Assembly (NCBI GenBank): GCA_015075405.1
Contig: JABTUK010000001.1
Location: forward strand, 1,116,001-1,180,000
Origin: Anaerolineales bacterium
GTDB lineage: Bacteria; Chloroflexota; Anaerolineae; 4572-78; J111
Length of the DNA stretch: 64,000 nt
Direction of reading: 5' to 3'
Part shown: positions 1 through 10,459 of the stretch, piece by piece
Layout of the letters: each line of letters begins with the position of its first letter
Position numbering within the stretch: the stretch's first letter is position 1
Program-made: the position numbers and the translations under genes
The notes under the pieces: model-generated
Seen by the model: only the letters and a program-made list of their open reading frames with translations
What the model was told of the DNA's origin: nothing
The model's database searches: none

Positions 1-2931
1 TTTCTGGCCGAACTGCGCCCGGCCGTAGTGCTATTCTTGAGTTTTGATGGGATTGATTTTGACGGGGATGAGCGAGCCGGAGCCAAACTCGACGCCTATA
101 TTTGTTGGGTGCAAACCATTCTGGCCCATTACGAGGGGTATCTCCTCCAGTTAACCGTAGGCGATAAAGGCAGTTATCTTTACACGGCCTTTGGCGCGCC
201 CATTGCTCATGAAGACGACGCCCGGCGGGCCGCGGCCGCGGCGCTGGAATTACGCAACTTACCCATCGCCCTCAATTTTATTAGCAATGTTAAAATTGGA
301 ATCAGCCAGGGCCAAATCTATACCGGGGCTTATGGCGGAACTATGCGTCGTACCTACGGCGTGATGGGTGATGATGTAAATTTAGCCGCCCGCCTGATGC
401 AAGCCGCCGCCCCTGGACAAATCCTGGTTAGCGCTAATGCTCGCCAACCGGTCGCCGATACCTTTAGCTGGGATAGCCTGCCTCTGCTTAAAGTCAAAGG
501 CAAGGCCGAACCGGTCAAGGTGTTTAGTTTGAACGGACCCAAAGAACGACAGGCCATCCATTTGCAAGAGCCAACTTATGCCCTGCCGATGGTCGGGCGA
601 GAAGCCGAACTGGACCTGATTGGGCAGAAATTGAGCCTGGCCCTGGCCGGACACGGCCAGATCGTCGGTATTACGGCTGAGGCCGGCATGGGCAAATCTC
701 GCCTGGTGGCCGAGGTTGTCCGTCTGGTCAATGATTATCAGCTGGCTGCCTATGGCGGGGAGTGCCAATCTTACGGTACCAACATCAGCTACCTGGTCTG
801 GCATTCCATTTGGCGGGGCTTCTTCCACCTCGACTCCATCCGCGAAGCGCCAGAGCAGATTGCCGAATTGGAGCAGCAGCTCAAGTTGATTGATCCGGCC
901 CTGGCGCCCCGCCTGCCGCTGTTGGGGGTCGCTCTCAACATACCCATTCCCGATAATGAGCTGACCCACTCTTTTGACGCCAAGCTGCGGAAATCTTCGC
1001 TGGAAGCGCTACTGGTAGATTGTCTGCGCGCCCGGGCTAGAAAAACCCCTTTGCTGCTGATACTGGAAGATTGTCACTGGCTCGATCCGCTGTCGCACGA
1101 TTTGCTGGAAGAAGTAGGGCGGGCTATCGTTGATTTGCCGGTGCTACTGGTGATAGCCATGCGCCCCCCGGAACTACAGCGCCTGCAAGCGCCCCGAGTG
1201 AGCCAACTGCCTCACTTTACCGAAATAACCCTGGCCGATTTTACCAAGCAGGAGGCGGAACGACTCATCACCCTCAAGCTGCATCAATTTTTTGGCGCGC
1301 AGGCTGAACTGCCGCATGTTCTGGTCGAGCGTATCACGGCTCGCGCCCAGGGCAATCCCTTCTACATCGAAGAACTATTAAACTTCCTCCACGATCAGAG
1401 ATTGGACCCTCACGATAGCGAAGCGCTGGAACAATTTGATTTACCCAACAGCCTGCACAGCTTGATTCTCAGCCGCATTGACCGTCTCAGCGAGAGCCAA
1501 AAAAGCATGGTCAAAGTAGCCAGTGTGATAGGTCGCCTGTTTAGAGCGGCCTGGCTGTGGGGCGTCTACCCGGAACTGGGTGAACCCAACCGGATCAAGG
1601 CCGATCTCGATGTGCTGAGTCAGCTCGATTTGATCCCCATGGACACCCCTGAACCGGAACTAACCTATCTTTTTAAACATGTTATCACGCAAGAAGTGGC
1701 TTACGAGAGCTTACCCTACGCCACACGGGCTATCCTGCACGAACAGTTAGCCTGGTTTATTGAGCGGGCTTACAGCCAAAGCATTGAGCAATTTATTGAT
1801 TTGTTGGCCTTTCATTATGAACGCAGCCAGAATGAGGCCAAAAAACGGGAGTATCTGCGCAAGGCCGGCGAGGCTGCTCAAGCGAACTATGCCAATGAAG
1901 CCGCTATTAGCTATTATGAGCGAGTTTTACCCCTCCTCCCCCAACCGGAGCGGGTGGCAGTAATGCTTAAGTTGAGCGAGGTGCTGCAACTGGTGGGGCA
2001 GTGGAATGAAGCCGGTAATCTGTTACAGCAAGCGCTACAACTGGCCGAGCAACTGGGAGATCAGTCGGCCCAGGCCTGGTGCCAAACTCTAACTGGCGAA
2101 TTATTCCGAAAACAAGGCTTGTATACAGAAGCGGCGGCCTGGTTTGAACGGGCCAAGGCCGGTTTTGAGGAATTGGGCAATCAGGCTGGAGTGGCTCAAG
2201 TGTTGCATTACAATGGGCATCTGGCCGATGGTCAGGGTGATTATGAAGCCGCCCATATGCTTTACGAGGCAAGCCTGACGATTCGCCGTGAATTACAGGA
2301 TGAACCTCGGATTGCTAATTTGCTCAATAGTTTGGGGCTGGTGGCCCATCACCGGGGCGATTATGAAGCTGCCCGCGCGCTTTACGAAGAAAGCCTGGAT
2401 ATTCGTTATAAATTAAAAGATCAATGGGCTATTGCCACCTCTCTCAACAATCTGGGCTATTTGAACCTGGACCAGGGTGACTATGAATCTGCCCGCACCC
2501 AATTAGAGGTTGCCATCGGTCTCCAGCGAGAGATTGGCGACAGGCTTATGTTAGCCATTGCCCTTAATAATTTGGGAAATGTGGCCCGTGCCCAGGGTAA
2601 TTATGCCGAAGCCCGGCGATTGTACGAGGAGAGCTTGACCATTAACCGGGGGCTGGGCGATCGAGAGGGGATTGCTTATTTGCTGCAAGATATTGGCAGT
2701 CTGGCGGCCCTGCAAGGTCAGGCCGAACGGGCCTTGCGGCTATCCGGGGCCATGGAGGAACTACGTCAGCAAATTGGAGCGCCCCTCCCCCCGACCGAAT
2801 TAGCTAATTTTGAAAAAGTGCTTGAAGCAGCACGTAAAGATTTAGGTGAAGCAGTAGCGGCTTCAGTGGTAGCTGAGGGCCGAGCTTTATCACTGGAAGA
2901 GGCAATAGATTACGCCTTTCAGACGGATTAA
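1..2931 (+). CDS. Class III nucleotide cyclase / AAA ATPase / TPR protein (5' partial)
   Basis: The frame is open to the window edge, so the true start lies upstream; the GTG at 28 is only the first possible start inside the window. The N-terminal ~170 residues resemble a class III adenylate/guanylate cyclase domain, with a metal-binding-type Asp in LSFDG and a VGDKG...YTAFG stretch. An AAA/NACHT-like ATPase follows, opening with MVGREAEL and a Walker A of AEAGMGKS. About 350 residues of tetratricopeptide repeats form the C-terminus (repeated GDYEAAR.LYEESL). Proteins of this build are usually cytoplasmic signalling regulators. Cyclase activity is uncertain because the catalytic residues were not aligned. 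Confidence 0.85.
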   Translation, partial: FLAELRPAVVLFLSFDGIDFDGDERAGAKLDAYICWVQTILAHYEGYLLQLTVGDKGSYLYTAFGAPIAHEDDARRAAAAALELRNLPIALNFISNVKIGISQGQIYTGAYGGTMRRTYGVMGDDVNLAARLMQAAAPGQILVSANARQPVADTFSWDSLPLLKVKGKAEPVKVFSLNGPKERQAIHLQEPTYALPMVGREAELDLIGQKLSLALAGHGQIVGITAEAGMGKSRLVAEVVRLVNDYQLAAYGGECQSYGTNISYLVWHSIWRGFFHLDSIREAPEQIAELEQQLKLIDPALAPRLPLLGVALNIPIPDNELTHSFDAKLRKSSLEALLVDCLRARARKTPLLLILEDCHWLDPLSHDLLEEVGRAIVDLPVLLVIAMRPPELQRLQAPRVSQLPHFTEITLADFTKQEAERLITLKLHQFFGAQAELPHVLVERITARAQGNPFYIEELLNFLHDQRLDPHDSEALEQFDLPNSLHSLILSRIDRLSESQKSMVKVASVIGRLFRAAWLWGVYPELGEPNRIKADLDVLSQLDLIPMDTPEPELTYLFKHVITQEVAYESLPYATRAILHEQLAWFIERAYSQSIEQFIDLLAFHYERSQNEAKKREYLRKAGEAAQANYANEAAISYYERVLPLLPQPERVAVMLKLSEVLQLVGQWNEAGNLLQQALQLAEQLGDQSAQAWCQTLTGELFRKQGLYTEAAAWFERAKAGFEELGNQAGVAQVLHYNGHLADGQGDYEAAHMLYEASLTIRRELQDEPRIANLLNSLGLVAHHRGDYEAARALYEESLDIRYKLKDQWAIATSLNNLGYLNLDQGDYESARTQLEVAIGLQREIGDRLMLAIALNNLGNVARAQGNYAEARRLYEESLTINRGLGDREGIAYLLQDIGSLAALQGQAERALRLSGAMEELRQQIGAPLPPTELANFEKVLEAARKDLGEAVAASVVAEGRALSLEEAIDYAFQTD

Positions 2932-2942
2932 GCCCCTCACCC

Positions 2943-3017
2943 ACAATCCTCCCGCAGGTTTTTAAACCTGCGGGAGGATTGTCAGCTTGTTCTCAAATTG
3001 AGTTTGGGAACAAGCTG
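2943..3017. terminator. Bidirectional terminator hairpins between convergent genes
   Basis: A perfect 19-bp inverted repeat (2943-2961 with 2964-2982, two-base loop) lies between the stop codons of two converging genes. A second 10-bp repeat follows (2983-2992 with 3008-3017). The inner T and A runs would suit termination on both strands. Confidence 0.8.
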
Positions 3018-3032
3018 CTCCTCTTTTATCCC

Positions 3033-6000
3033 CTAGTTACTCTTCTGGGTTGAGTCATACAGCGCGCCGCCGTCAATGGCGTTAAAATCAACTTCGCCAC
3101 TTTGATCATGAGGCACAGCGACGCGTACTTCACCAGAGCAAGAGCCATATTTTTGGGAAGTAGCCATAAAACTGATGTGGTAAACCCGGCCATTGCCTGT
3201 ACCATCACGTTGGGCGCGGACTTGAGCGGTAGCCGTACCGACACCCAGGCCATCCGGACTATTTTTATCTGTTCCGACCAACTCATCTTGGAAGATGGCG
3301 AGGACCTTGATAGTCACTTTATCGCCATAAGAGCTTCCGCCAAAGGTGGTAAATGGTGTATTGGGAAACTTGACATCTTTGATGGCTATTGATTTGAATT
3401 TGTTATTGGGCGTCCAGATAACTTCCGGATAAGCTTTAGCCCCCAAGCAGGTTGGAATTGTAGACTTGACCGTGATCTCAACGGTAGCCACATTAGAATC
3501 TGCATCTCCATCGTTGGCTTTGTAAGTAAAAGTATCGCTGCCAGAGAAACCGGAAGTTGGCGTATAGGTAAAAGCGCCATTGGCCTGCAAGGTTAGGGCG
3601 CCGTGGGTGGGGCCGCTCACTAATATGGCTGTGAGGGTAGGGGAGTCGATATCGGTATCATTGGCCAGCACACCCGGCGCGGCAATAATCAATTTCTTGT
3701 CTTGATCAACACTGTAGGCATCATCGAAAGCTTTCGGGGCATCATTGACCGGCGTTATGGTGATGGTCACTGTGGCAATGTTGGAGTCGGACGTGCCGTC
3801 AGTGGTCTTATAGGTGAAGGTGTCGGTCCCATAGAAGTTGTCGTTCGGGATGTAGGTGAAAGAACCGTCGGCGTTGAGCGTCACAGTACCGGAAATGGGC
3901 TCGCTGACCTTGACCGCGGTGAGTGGATCGCCATCGCCATCGCTGTCGTTGCCAAGCACGCCGGGGGCGGACACATTAAGGGGCTGATCCTCGGCAACAC
4001 TGTAGGTATCATCATTCGCCACAGGAGTCTGGTTGACCAGGGAGAGGGTGGCGGTGGCTGAGGAGGGAAGGTAGCGGTCATTTACCAGGTTCAGGGTTCC
4101 GGTATCCAGGGTAATGGTATCGCCAAAGATAGCCTCAACCGTGTAATCGCCAAAAGGCAAAGGTAGATTGCCCAGGGGCGCGCGCCCGGAGAAATCGGTA
4201 ATAACCGTCTCACTGTACGAACTACTCCCCGTCACCCTAAAGAAGATGGTTTGTTCGCGGAGCGGCCGGCCATTTATGTCTGTTAAAGTGGCGACGATGA
4301 GCGCCTTATCTTTGGGATGTCCGCTGGCAGGAGACGGGCTTAGCGAGAGGGATGTGTTCTGCTTGTTAATGGTGAAGGTAAACTGTTCCGCTGCCGCCGG
4401 AGTATATACTGTCGGGGTGATTACCCCCGGGACAATCCCTCCGCCAAAGGAAGCCGTTACGGCGTAGTCACCGGGGAGAGCCAACAAGGGAATAGTGGCT
4501 GTAGCCTGACCATTATTATCTGTCACCCCTTGGGCGCTGAGAGAGCCGAGGCCAAAGGTGACAAGCTGCCCGCCGACGGGGCTGTTATTGCTGGTGAGTA
4601 CAGCGCTAAGGGAAAGGGACTCGCCGTAGCGGCCAGAGCTGCCAGGATTAGCCAATTGCAGGGCGGTGGGTAGCACATTAGCCGCGTCGAAGCCGGGGAT
4701 GTAATACGCGCCCAAATTCGTGTCCAGGCTGACCAGGCCCACGCCATTGACGGCCTGGACCATAAAACGGATGTCTTGTGGATTGACGCCTGTGAGCGTA
4801 CGTTCCCACACCCGCGAGTCGGTGCTGTTCTGGATCAGGTCGAGCGATTGCCACTGGCCGAATAATGGGCCCTGTGTAGCCGTATAAGTCACCCAGACCT
4901 CCTGAATCCCGGCGGCAGGGCTGCCGACGACAGTGACGCGGAAGGCGACGCTGTCTGTCCCTGTCGTGGTTGAAATGTCTACGATAGAGGGGGCCGCCAC
5001 TAACGCCGGAGCGCCGATGTTGTTGCTATAGTACAAGCGGAAATCCATCGAGTTGAATCTTCGGAGCGTATTTTCATCAGAGCCAGGCAAGACCGAGCGA
5101 TGCTGAGCCGGGGTTACGATCAGGCGAGTAGGCCCACCGGTTAGCGCGTCAAAGTAGTTCACGCTCCACAATTGGATGGGATAGAAAATTTCTGAAAAGA
5201 AGGTCGAGTGGACGCCGCGAATCTCGGTCGTCGGCGCGCCGGTCAGGGGGATAACTTCCTGCTCCGAATAGCTGCCGCCGCGGAAGCCCACGCCCCGCAG
5301 AGGCATATTGGCATTGATAGTGCGTACTTCCAGCGGCAAGGTTGGCTCTAGGGGGTGGGTGACGAAGCCATTACTGCCGCGTAGATAAGTAGCTGTCACC
5401 GTCGAGTTATTTGCTACATCCGTAAGTAACTCAGTTGTTTGGTTGAGCGAGGGCGTCACCGTAACATCGGCATACTCCAGGCCAAGCGTGCTGCCGGGGT
5501 CAGCGCCAAACGGGGTGGGATTGCTCCCAATCGAGTCACCAAAGCTTGGGTTAGAAAGGCCGCGCCCGTTGGGCAGGTCAACGCGCAGCATGGGCAGGCC
5601 AAAGAGGGTGGAGATGAGCAGCGATTTTTCATGCAGCCCACGAATTTCTGGGGTTTGGGCCAGATAGAGTTGCTTCGAGGCTACCAAAGCCTGACCAACG
5701 GAGACTGGCCCAGTCCCAACCCGCAACTGCCGGCTAAATTCAAGGTAGATGCGCTCACTGTATTCCAGAAAATCGGTGTCGCCGTATTGATAGCCGGTGC
5801 CGCCGATGAAGGTGGCCCCTTTCTGAGCGAAGGTCTGCGCCCAATCCGGTTCACGGGTGACGCCGGGGATGCCGTGCGGGTTGACGATGTTGTAACCGGA
5901 GTGGCAGCCAATGCTGAAGATAATAGAATTGGTGAAGACCGACGAGGAAGCAAGGTCGCTGGTGAGCAGGCGGGTTTCGTAATCGGCGGCCAGGGCGCTG

Positions 6001-9000
6001 CTGGCGCTAAAGTGGCCGCCCAGGAAGATAATGTCGTGACGGCTGCCCAGGAGCGCAACCCGTAACTGGTCGGCAGTCCATGAGCTTGGATCTTGCGGCG
6101 ATACGGTAGCCGGGGTGATGAGCGTTTCGGGGTCTGCGCCGATGCCCGCACCAAGCTGGTCTCGAATCTGCTGGGCCGCGTCGTCAAAGAAGTCATAGCC
6201 TGTCACCAGCGATGAGGTTGGCGTTGCGACGATACCCTCGGGTGTGCTCAGGTAGGCGTCAATTACTGTGATAATGTCCTTGCCGGTTTCCACCAAACGG
6301 CCTACGGCCAGGTCGGGGATGGGGAACTCGTTGGCCCGCAGGGAGATGTCAATCTGCGAGCCGTAGGCGTCCTGGCCCAGCACGTAGTTGAGTTTCAGAC
6401 TGGCCTGGGAAGTGGTGCTATCGAACACCGGCGGCGCATACTCTGCCTCTGGCCCTAACAGGGCGTTGTCCGGGTAGCGGAAGAAGGGGATGACATCATC
6501 GTTGCCGACGATGACGATGTATTCGAGCGGGTTGAGCGGCGCCCGGTAGCGGTCAACGATACGTTTGATAGACTCGGCTACCAGATTTTTGGCGTAGGGG
6601 CACCCAATGTTGGCATCAGCCTGGGCATTGGCCGCGGCCACGCGGGCATCATTACCCACGTTGACTACAACGCCGGCTACTTCTGGCCGCCCGGCCAGCG
6701 TAGCCAGCTTGGCCTGCAAATCGGCCAGGTCAGGATCGTTAGCCATCCGGCTCCAGTCCGCCAGAATGATGGTCCGGTAGTTGCCGGCAGCAGCCGTAAG
6801 GCTGGTAGCAGGCAGGTTGGAACTGACCGCCTCACAGCCATTTGTGGTTAGAGTAACTTCAAGGCGGTAGTTATCGCCGGGGCTGAACGCGCCGTTGCGG
6901 CCGCGCACCCGCACGTAGAAGTTGCCGGTGTTGTTCCAGGTGTTGACCAGGACGCCTTCGCCGGACGTGCCTTCAAAGGCGGAGATACCGATCAGGCTGC
7001 GGGTCTGGGCGCTGGAAAAAGCTTCTTCGGTGCGGGCCCCACGGGCGATGTCGTCTTCGGTACGCGCCCCCCGAGCCAGAGCGTCAGGAGAGTAGGCGTC
7101 GGGGGCAAAGGCATCGGGCGAGAAAGCGTCGGGGGTACGCGCCCCGCGAGCAATAGCGTCCGGCGTCCGCGCGCCGCGAGCAAAGGCGGCGGCGGCAAAG
7201 GCATCCGGGGCAAAGGCTTCGGCAGCAAAGGCCTCCGGGGCAAAGGTATCCGGCGTCCGCGCCCCGCGGGCAAAGGCTTCGGCGGCAAAGGCATCCGGGG
7301 CAAACTCGGCGTTCAATTGGATCAGATCTTGCGGGGAGGTCAGGTCGTCGAAAGCGGCGGCAATGTCCTTGTATACGGTTAGATCGTAATTGGCCGGCAG
7401 ATTGGTCAGGGTGACGATGAGTTGGCTGTTGGGCTGAACGGTAAATGTGTACCAGCGGGATTGGCCCAACAGGTCAATGGACTGCTCAAACGAGGCTGAT
7501 TGGGGCTCTCCGGTGAGGGTCAAAGGCAATGCCGTCGGCCAGGAGTCGTTATTGAGGCCAACTGGCACACCCTGAGAGAATTCCGAGGTGCCATCGGGGC
7601 CGGTGGCGGTAGCGGTGACAAATTGACCCAGGGGCACGCTGGTTGAGAAGGAAACCCCGGTAAAGTTAGCGTCGCCGCTCAGGTCGGTTGTTACTTGAAG
7701 CTTGCCGAGGAAGGTCTGCCCTTCGCCAAAGCCAGAGGGGTCGCGGGTAGGATTGGTGAAAAATTCGAGGGTGTAGGCGGTTGTAGGGGTGCCGTTAAGC
7801 AGACCATCAATCAATGTTCCCCCGCCATTCTGGGGAAAGGCCCCGGTCAAGATGGGGAAGTTTTGCAGGTTGTTCGCGCCCACGTCGGGGTCGTCGGCGT
7901 CATTGGGCGTCACGCCATCGCCGCCCAGATCAATGCCTAACCCTCCGTTATTATAAATTGTGTTGCTGAGAATAGTGGTTTTACTGACTGCGCTTGTGAT
8001 TTGGATACCAGCGCCGCTGAAACTGTGGATGGTCAGATAGTGGATGGCGCTGTTCCCGGCGTTGAGGTCGAGGCCGTTGGCTGTGGGGCCGGCCAGACTG
8101 CCATCGAGGGTAATAATGGGAACACCGGCATAACCAGGTTGAGTGCTGCCATCAATTTTCAGCGCATCGGTGACAGCAGGTAGGGTCGTGGTGGGCGAAA
8201 TCGTCTGCGGGCCGCCATTGGGAATATTGAAATGAATTTCATCGGGGCTAGGGCTGTCATTGACGCGGGCATTAGCCGCGTTGATAGCTTCGCGCAGCGA
8301 GCAGTCGGCCACGGTGCAGAGGCCGTCGCCGGGATCAGCGGTGGTATTAACGGTGAAGATAGGGCCGGTTTGGATCGGGTCCTTTATCTCGGCCTCATAA
8401 GCCCCAATGTCACACTGGATGACAGTATCATTATTGCCGTCCACCGCCCGGTCTTTACCCCGCTGATCGGTCGGCAGGAGTTTGCCGCTGCTATCCTTGC
8501 AGCCATTGGGATTACCGGCGTCAATGGCGGGACTGCCAGACCGCAAAGCGTGCGTGAGTGTGCTCCCGCCATTGTCCTGGAGGGGATCAAGGACAGTGGT
8601 AAAGATTTGGGCGGGATCAATCTTGAGGTCGCTGGACACAGTGGGGCAGCCGGTACCATTACCGACCAGGTTGAAGCCCAGGCTGCCGGTGCTAAAGTAA
8701 GCACAGTCGGCCCGTTGGGCGGCGGTGTTACCGGCGATAATCGTATTCTGAAATTTGACTTGACCATAGCTAAAGTTAAAAACGCCGCCGCCGTCAGCAG
8801 CGCTGTTATTGCTGATGGTACTGCTATTCAATTTTAGCGTCCCTTGATTCTTGATACCACCGCCGTGATCGGCTGTATTGCCGCTAACGGTAACATTATT
8901 AAGGCTTAGCGTGCCTCTATTGAAGACACCGCCACCATAATCAGCGCTATTTCCACTAATAGCGCTGTTGTTGACCGTTGCATAGCCATCATTTTTAAGG

Positions 9001-9986
9001 CCGCCGCCAAAGCTGCTTCCAGCCGTGTTGCTCAGTATATTGCTGGAGTTGAGCGTCAACGTGCCGACATTGTAAATGCCGCCGCCATAATTGGATCCCT
9101 TTTGAATGGTAACTTTAGAAATGGTCGCAGTGCCATAACCAAGAATGTGGAAAACCCGGTCGGAGAGTCCGCTGGCGTCAATGGTCGTTTGCCCGTCGCT
9201 GGCCCCAACAATCTTTATTTTGCTCTTGATATCCAGGTCGCCGGTAGCGGCGGCATCTTCGTTCTTTCCGGGGAGGGTTAAAACATACGTGCCGCTTCCC
9301 AACATAATAGTGTCTTCATAAGAACTTCCCGCCTGGCAGGCGCCTGTGGCCTTGTTTGTATTGGCAGCGATAATGGCCTCACGGAGACTACACTTGTCAT
9401 TATTGTTTAGCTCATCGTCTGTCGTTGTTACCATCAAGGTTGAGGCGCTGAGACTGGCTACTTGAAAGATCTCTACCACAATCGTTCCGCTCAGGCTGGG
9501 TGAATCGATTAAGGTATAAGGGTATTCGCCGGATTGACTAAAAACAAGGCTAAACGAATCCCCAGGCAAGATTTCGCCGCTTTGCCAGTTGGTTTCTTGA
9601 CCAGTTATATTGCTGGAATTAGCACTCTCACTGCTGACTGGACTGCTGCTTTGATTGTCTGAAGCTTTGAAGATAAGGGGGAGATAAATGGTTGTGGCGC
9701 TGGAAGTGCTGTTACCTACCAGGCGTTGAGTTTGGCTGGACTGATTGGTCCAGCGGATGGTCATTCCGGGGGAGATGGTCAGGACCGGAGGGAAGATACC
9801 CTCATCGGTAATAAAAACATCGAGGATTGTTTCGTCGGTGGAGACAGGATCGGTCTGAAGTGGGGGCGGCTGGTTGAACCAGAAGGATGGCTTACTTTGA
9901 TCCGGCTTGGCCCAGGCCAGCGAACTCACAAAGAAAACCAGCAACAGTAGGCTGAAAATAGATAAAAATCCCCGATATTTAGTCAT
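3033..9986 (-). CDS. Giant secreted CSLREA / gingipain-like / cadherin-like protein
   Basis: The ATG at 9986 is preferred over the upstream TTG at 10004 because GGGAGG sits about 10 nt before it. The product is ~2317 residues with an N-terminal signal peptide. Order of regions: a cupredoxin-like fold (about 55-175) whose copper ligands look replaced; two CSLREA motifs (about 199 and 562) opening Asn/Gly-rich parallel beta-helix repeats; an Ala/Phe/Arg low-complexity block (about 894-990); a peptidase C25 (gingipain)-like domain with candidate catalytic His in FLGGHFS (~1318) and Cys in SIGCHSG (~1360); Ig-like segments; two cadherin-like repeats with GTDTFTY and GSDTFTY (about 1980-2172); and a C-terminal domain I do not recognise. 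It is probably a surface-exposed or released protease/adhesin. Confidence 0.85.
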   Translation of the reverse strand: MTKYRGFLSIFSLLLLVFFVSSLAWAKPDQSKPSFWFNQPPPLQTDPVSTDETILDVFITDEGIFPPVLTISPGMTIRWTNQSSQTQRLVGNSTSSATTIYLPLIFKASDNQSSSPVSSESANSSNITGQETNWQSGEILPGDSFSLVFSQSGEYPYTLIDSPSLSGTIVVEIFQVASLSASTLMVTTTDDELNNNDKCSLREAIIAANTNKATGACQAGSSYEDTIMLGSGTYVLTLPGKNEDAAATGDLDIKSKIKIVGASDGQTTIDASGLSDRVFHILGYGTATISKVTIQKGSNYGGGIYNVGTLTLNSSNILSNTAGSSFGGGLKNDGYATVNNSAISGNSADYGGGVFNRGTLSLNNVTVSGNTADHGGGIKNQGTLKLNSSTISNNSAADGGGVFNFSYGQVKFQNTIIAGNTAAQRADCAYFSTGSLGFNLVGNGTGCPTVSSDLKIDPAQIFTTVLDPLQDNGGSTLTHALRSGSPAIDAGNPNGCKDSSGKLLPTDQRGKDRAVDGNNDTVIQCDIGAYEAEIKDPIQTGPIFTVNTTADPGDGLCTVADCSLREAINAANARVNDSPSPDEIHFNIPNGGPQTISPTTTLPAVTDALKIDGSTQPGYAGVPIITLDGSLAGPTANGLDLNAGNSAIHYLTIHSFSGAGIQITSAVSKTTILSNTIYNNGGLGIDLGGDGVTPNDADDPDVGANNLQNFPILTGAFPQNGGGTLIDGLLNGTPTTAYTLEFFTNPTRDPSGFGEGQTFLGKLQVTTDLSGDANFTGVSFSTSVPLGQFVTATATGPDGTSEFSQGVPVGLNNDSWPTALPLTLTGEPQSASFEQSIDLLGQSRWYTFTVQPNSQLIVTLTNLPANYDLTVYKDIAAAFDDLTSPQDLIQLNAEFAPDAFAAEAFARGARTPDTFAPEAFAAEAFAPDAFAAAAFARGARTPDAIARGARTPDAFSPDAFAPDAYSPDALARGARTEDDIARGARTEEAFSSAQTRSLIGISAFEGTSGEGVLVNTWNNTGNFYVRVRGRNGAFSPGDNYRLEVTLTTNGCEAVSSNLPATSLTAAAGNYRTIILADWSRMANDPDLADLQAKLATLAGRPEVAGVVVNVGNDARVAAANAQADANIGCPYAKNLVAESIKRIVDRYRAPLNPLEYIVIVGNDDVIPFFRYPDNALLGPEAEYAPPVFDSTTSQASLKLNYVLGQDAYGSQIDISLRANEFPIPDLAVGRLVETGKDIITVIDAYLSTPEGIVATPTSSLVTGYDFFDDAAQQIRDQLGAGIGADPETLITPATVSPQDPSSWTADQLRVALLGSRHDIIFLGGHFSASSALAADYETRLLTSDLASSSVFTNSIIFSIGCHSGYNIVNPHGIPGVTREPDWAQTFAQKGATFIGGTGYQYGDTDFLEYSERIYLEFSRQLRVGTGPVSVGQALVASKQLYLAQTPEIRGLHEKSLLISTLFGLPMLRVDLPNGRGLSNPSFGDSIGSNPTPFGADPGSTLGLEYADVTVTPSLNQTTELLTDVANNSTVTATYLRGSNGFVTHPLEPTLPLEVRTINANMPLRGVGFRGGSYSEQEVIPLTGAPTTEIRGVHSTFFSEIFYPIQLWSVNYFDALTGGPTRLIVTPAQHRSVLPGSDENTLRRFNSMDFRLYYSNNIGAPALVAAPSIVDISTTTGTDSVAFRVTVVGSPAAGIQEVWVTYTATQGPLFGQWQSLDLIQNSTDSRVWERTLTGVNPQDIRFMVQAVNGVGLVSLDTNLGAYYIPGFDAANVLPTALQLANPGSSGRYGESLSLSAVLTSNNSPVGGQLVTFGLGSLSAQGVTDNNGQATATIPLLALPGDYAVTASFGGGIVPGVITPTVYTPAAAEQFTFTINKQNTSLSLSPSPASGHPKDKALIVATLTDINGRPLREQTIFFRVTGSSSYSETVITDFSGRAPLGNLPLPFGDYTVEAIFGDTITLDTGTLNLVNDRYLPSSATATLSLVNQTPVANDDTYSVAEDQPLNVSAPGVLGNDSDGDGDPLTAVKVSEPISGTVTLNADGSFTYIPNDNFYGTDTFTYKTTDGTSDSNIATVTITITPVNDAPKAFDDAYSVDQDKKLIIAAPGVLANDTDIDSPTLTAILVSGPTHGALTLQANGAFTYTPTSGFSGSDTFTYKANDGDADSNVATVEITVKSTIPTCLGAKAYPEVIWTPNNKFKSIAIKDVKFPNTPFTTFGGSSYGDKVTIKVLAIFQDELVGTDKNSPDGLGVGTATAQVRAQRDGTGNGRVYHISFMATSQKYGSCSGEVRVAVPHDQSGEVDFNAIDGGALYDSTQKSN
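7016..7303 (-). repeat. In-frame Ala/Phe/ARGART low-complexity repeat
   Basis: About 95 residues of the giant secreted protein are built from two interleaved words, a hexa/heptapeptide like FAPDAFA and ARGARTPD. The DNA shows matching degenerate repeats (GGCAAAGGC and CGCGCCCCGCG types). It lies just before the gingipain-like region and may be a linker or processing region; the arginines are notable beside a possible Arg-type protease. Confidence 0.7.
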
Positions 9987-10459
9987 GGTAAAGAACCCTC
10001 CCAAACCAGCATTGGCTATTCAACTTTTTGACAACAAAGCAATAATAGAGGGTTGAGCGACCCTCCGGGTGAGGTAATATTAGAGGCTATAACAGGTCTG
10101 TAAGTTCAGCTCTGTTTGGAAGTCTGGTACTGGTTAGGAAGATGAGGTGCGGAACAGATAGTAAGAGATCGTATTTGGCGACAAATCCTACTCTAACATA
10201 GAATTTTCATAATTTCCATAAGAAAGTAGTATGAATCAGGTTAGAATCTGAGCAAATGGGCAAGTTTGGCGATCATCAAGTTTTTGGTAAAATGCGCTGT
10301 AAGGAGTCGGAGAGTCACTTGGGGACGACACCGACGATGAAAAATTTTTGCCGGTGATGACCGGGGACCAGGGACCGATGACCGGGTATTTATCATCGGT
10401 CCCCGGTCTCCCGTCCTCGGTCTATTTCACAGGAGTAAAATTTTTGTTTGGATGCCGCT
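9987..10459. other. Intergenic region with long inverted repeat
   Basis: No gene is seen in this 470-bp gap between divergently transcribed genes. At 10371-10381 and 10393-10403 there is an 11-bp perfect inverted repeat, extended on both sides by degenerate GACCGGGGACC-type words to roughly 10359-10422. CAGGAG at 10430 may serve the downstream methyltransferase. Promoters for both genes should lie here, but I could not pick a convincing -35/-10 pair. Confidence 0.6.
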
